Positions 4,936-6,130 of a DNA stretch of 6,130 bases are shown here, in pieces. The notes beneath the pieces are model-generated. The model worked only from the letters and a program-made list of their open reading frames with translations, was not told where the DNA came from and did not search any database. Position numbers and translations under genes: made by a program. The stretch's first letter is position 1, and each line of letters begins with the position of its first letter. This DNA is from JBCDLI01 sp038745535 (GTDB taxonomy: Bacteria; Pseudomonadota; Alphaproteobacteria; Rhizobiales; Rhizobiaceae): contig JBCDLI010000080.1 of assembly GCA_038745535.1 (NCBI GenBank), positions 1-6,130 of the forward strand, written 5' to 3'.

Positions 4936-6130
4936 TCAAACTGCCTTTTTGAAATCGCCGCTCGTCGCTTTGATCGCAAATGCGTAGTTGAAAGCCACTT
5001 CTTCCAGGCGAGAAAAACGGCCCGATGCCCCGCCGTGGCCTGCTCCCATATTGGTTTTCAGCAGGTAGGGCCCACCCTTTGGTGCGACCTCGCGGAGCTT
5101 AGCCACCCATTTTGCGGGCTCCCAATAGGTAACGCGTGGGTCAGTGAGGCCACCAATCGCGATGATGGGCGGATAGGGAGCGTCGCTGACATTGTCGTAG
5201 GGCGAATACGACGCAATGTATTGGTAGGCCTCCTTGCTTTCGATTGGATTGCCCCATTCCGGCCACTCCGGCGGGGTGAGAGGAAGGGTGTCGTCCAGCA
5301 TCGTGTTGAGCACATCCACGAAAGGAACTTCGGCCAAGAATCCAGCGAAATGCTCATGCCCCATATTGGCAACTGCACCCATCAACATGCCGCCAGCGCT
5401 TCCACCCTGGGCGACCATTCGGTCAGCCGAAGTATATCCCTCTTGAATCAGATGCTCAGCCACAGCGATGAAGTCGCTGAAAGTGTTCTTCTTTTTCTTC
5501 GCCTTGCCGTCTTCATACCAGCCATAGCCCTTGTCCATGCCGCCGCGAATATGTGCAATCGCATAGATGAAACCACGGTCCACGAGCGACAAGCAGTTCG
5601 TGTTGAAGGACGCTGGAATTGAAATTCCGTAGGAGCCATAGCCGTAAAGGAGACACGGTGACTTGCCATTCAGCTTGGTGCCTTTGCGCATCACGAGCGA
5701 AACCGGCACCTCTGCCCCATCGTGTGAGGTGGTTGTTATCCGCCGTGTTTCGTAGTTTTCGATGTTGTGGCCGCTCGGCACTTCCTGCGTTTTCAGGAGC
5801 GTCCGCTCGCGGGTCGCCATATTGTAATCAAACACTTGGCCGGGCGTCGTCATGGACGAATATGAAAAGCGGATAACGTCAGTATCGTACTCATACGAAC
5901 CCTGTAGCCCAAGCGAATAGGCCTCTTCTTCAAACGCGATGGCATGCTCTTCGCCGGTTTCCCGATCTTTGATGACGATGCGGGGCAGCGCGTTTCGACG
6001 TTCAAGCCAGACCAGGTGGCGCGCATAAGCCGAGTGGTTGATGATCAGGCGACCGGCCTCATGAGGTATGTACTCCTGCCAATTTGCCTGTTGTGGAGCA
6101 TCTACGGGCGCCGTCATTATCTTAAAGTCC
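4936..6130 (-). CDS. ptrB: Oligopeptidase B (S9A serine peptidase), C-terminal part
   Basis: This is a prolyl oligopeptidase-family enzyme that cleaves short peptides after Arg or Lys, normally about 700 residues long. About 397 C-terminal residues are visible. The frame has no stop before the window edge: the codons preceding the Met at 6117 read Asp-Phe-Lys-Ile, and 'FKI..TAP.DAP' is an internal oligopeptidase B segment, so that Met is not the start. Counting from it, about 1-115 are the last propeller blades and about 120-393 the alpha/beta hydrolase domain. The triad is complete: Ser240 in GGSAGG (codon 5400-5398), Asp326 in 'GLTDPRVTYWEP' (5142-5140) and His361 in 'GAGHGGASGR' (5037-5035). 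'PPEWPEWGNP' (282-291) covers the loop supplying acidic S1 residues. It is probably cytoplasmic, but the N-terminus cannot be checked. yceI follows on the same strand after 94 bases. Confidence 0.95.
   Translation of the reverse strand, partial: DFKIMTAPVDAPQQANWQEYIPHEAGRLIINHSAYARHLVWLERRNALPRIVIKDRETGEEHAIAFEEEAYSLGLQGSYEYDTDVIRFSYSSMTTPGQVFDYNMATRERTLLKTQEVPSGHNIENYETRRITTTSHDGAEVPVSLVMRKGTKLNGKSPCLLYGYGSYGISIPASFNTNCLSLVDRGFIYAIAHIRGGMDKGYGWYEDGKAKKKKNTFSDFIAVAEHLIQEGYTSADRMVAQGGSAGGMLMGAVANMGHEHFAGFLAEVPFVDVLNTMLDDTLPLTPPEWPEWGNPIESKEAYQYIASYSPYDNVSDAPYPPIIAIGGLTDPRVTYWEPAKWVAKLREVAPKGGPYLLKTNMGAGHGGASGRFSRLEEVAFNYAFAIKATSGDFKKAV

Noticed and set aside
5485..5500. A-rich run encoding four lysines in oligopeptidase B, considered as a slippage site
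   Set aside because: The longest A run is five bases, the frame continues normally on both sides, and the family often has a Lys-rich stretch here.
5035..5622. 195-codon open frame on the plus strand opposite oligopeptidase B
   Set aside because: It lies entirely over the catalytic domain of a clearly real gene, and its translation resembles no family I know. It is an antisense shadow.

Overview
The window looks like ordinary chromosomal DNA from an alphaproteobacterium, probably of the Hyphomicrobiales (rhizobial) type. Three things suggest this: the SOD protein resembles rhizobial SodB nearly end to end, the lipoprotein N-terminus matches the rhizobial L,D-transpeptidase style, and the oligopeptidase B has the 'TPPEWPEWGNP' stretch I associate with that group. 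Base composition is moderate and even across the genes. I see no insertion sequence, integrase, tRNA, rRNA or CRISPR array. The genus assignment is inference from recalled families, not from a search.

Layout, left to right. (1) 1-255, minus: the first 85 codons of a lipoprotein, probably an L,D-transpeptidase, cut by the window edge. (2) 377-1042, minus: a type II haloacid dehalogenase with all catalytic positions recognisable. (3) 1154-2023, plus: a class IV PLP-dependent aminotransferase of the branched-chain type, divergent from the dehalogenase across a 111-base gap that holds a plausible promoter. (4) 2135-2737, plus: iron-type superoxide dismutase, closed by a strong intrinsic terminator. 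(5) 2881-4164, plus: a fusion of a four-helix cytochrome b561 with a fifth membrane helix and a periplasmic YceI domain. (6) 4242-4841, minus: a separate secreted YceI protein, convergent with the fusion and sharing a two-way terminator with it. (7) 4936-6130, minus: the C-terminal 397 codons of oligopeptidase B, which runs off the right edge.

How the genes fit together. Genes 4-6 are compatible with an envelope redox and oxidative stress theme: superoxide removal, a di-haem membrane cytochrome, and two YceI proteins of a family known to bind polyisoprenoids. In E. coli the cytochrome b561 homologue yceJ and yceI are adjacent genes, so the fusion here joins partners that are separate elsewhere. 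The dehalogenase, aminotransferase and peptidase look like independent metabolic functions. I found no convincing undescribed multi-gene system. The items most worth a second look are the b561-YceI fusion facing a second YceI gene, the ribosome-binding-site hairpin before the lipoprotein, and the palindrome in the divergent dehalogenase/aminotransferase gap. No gap between genes exceeds 143 bases.
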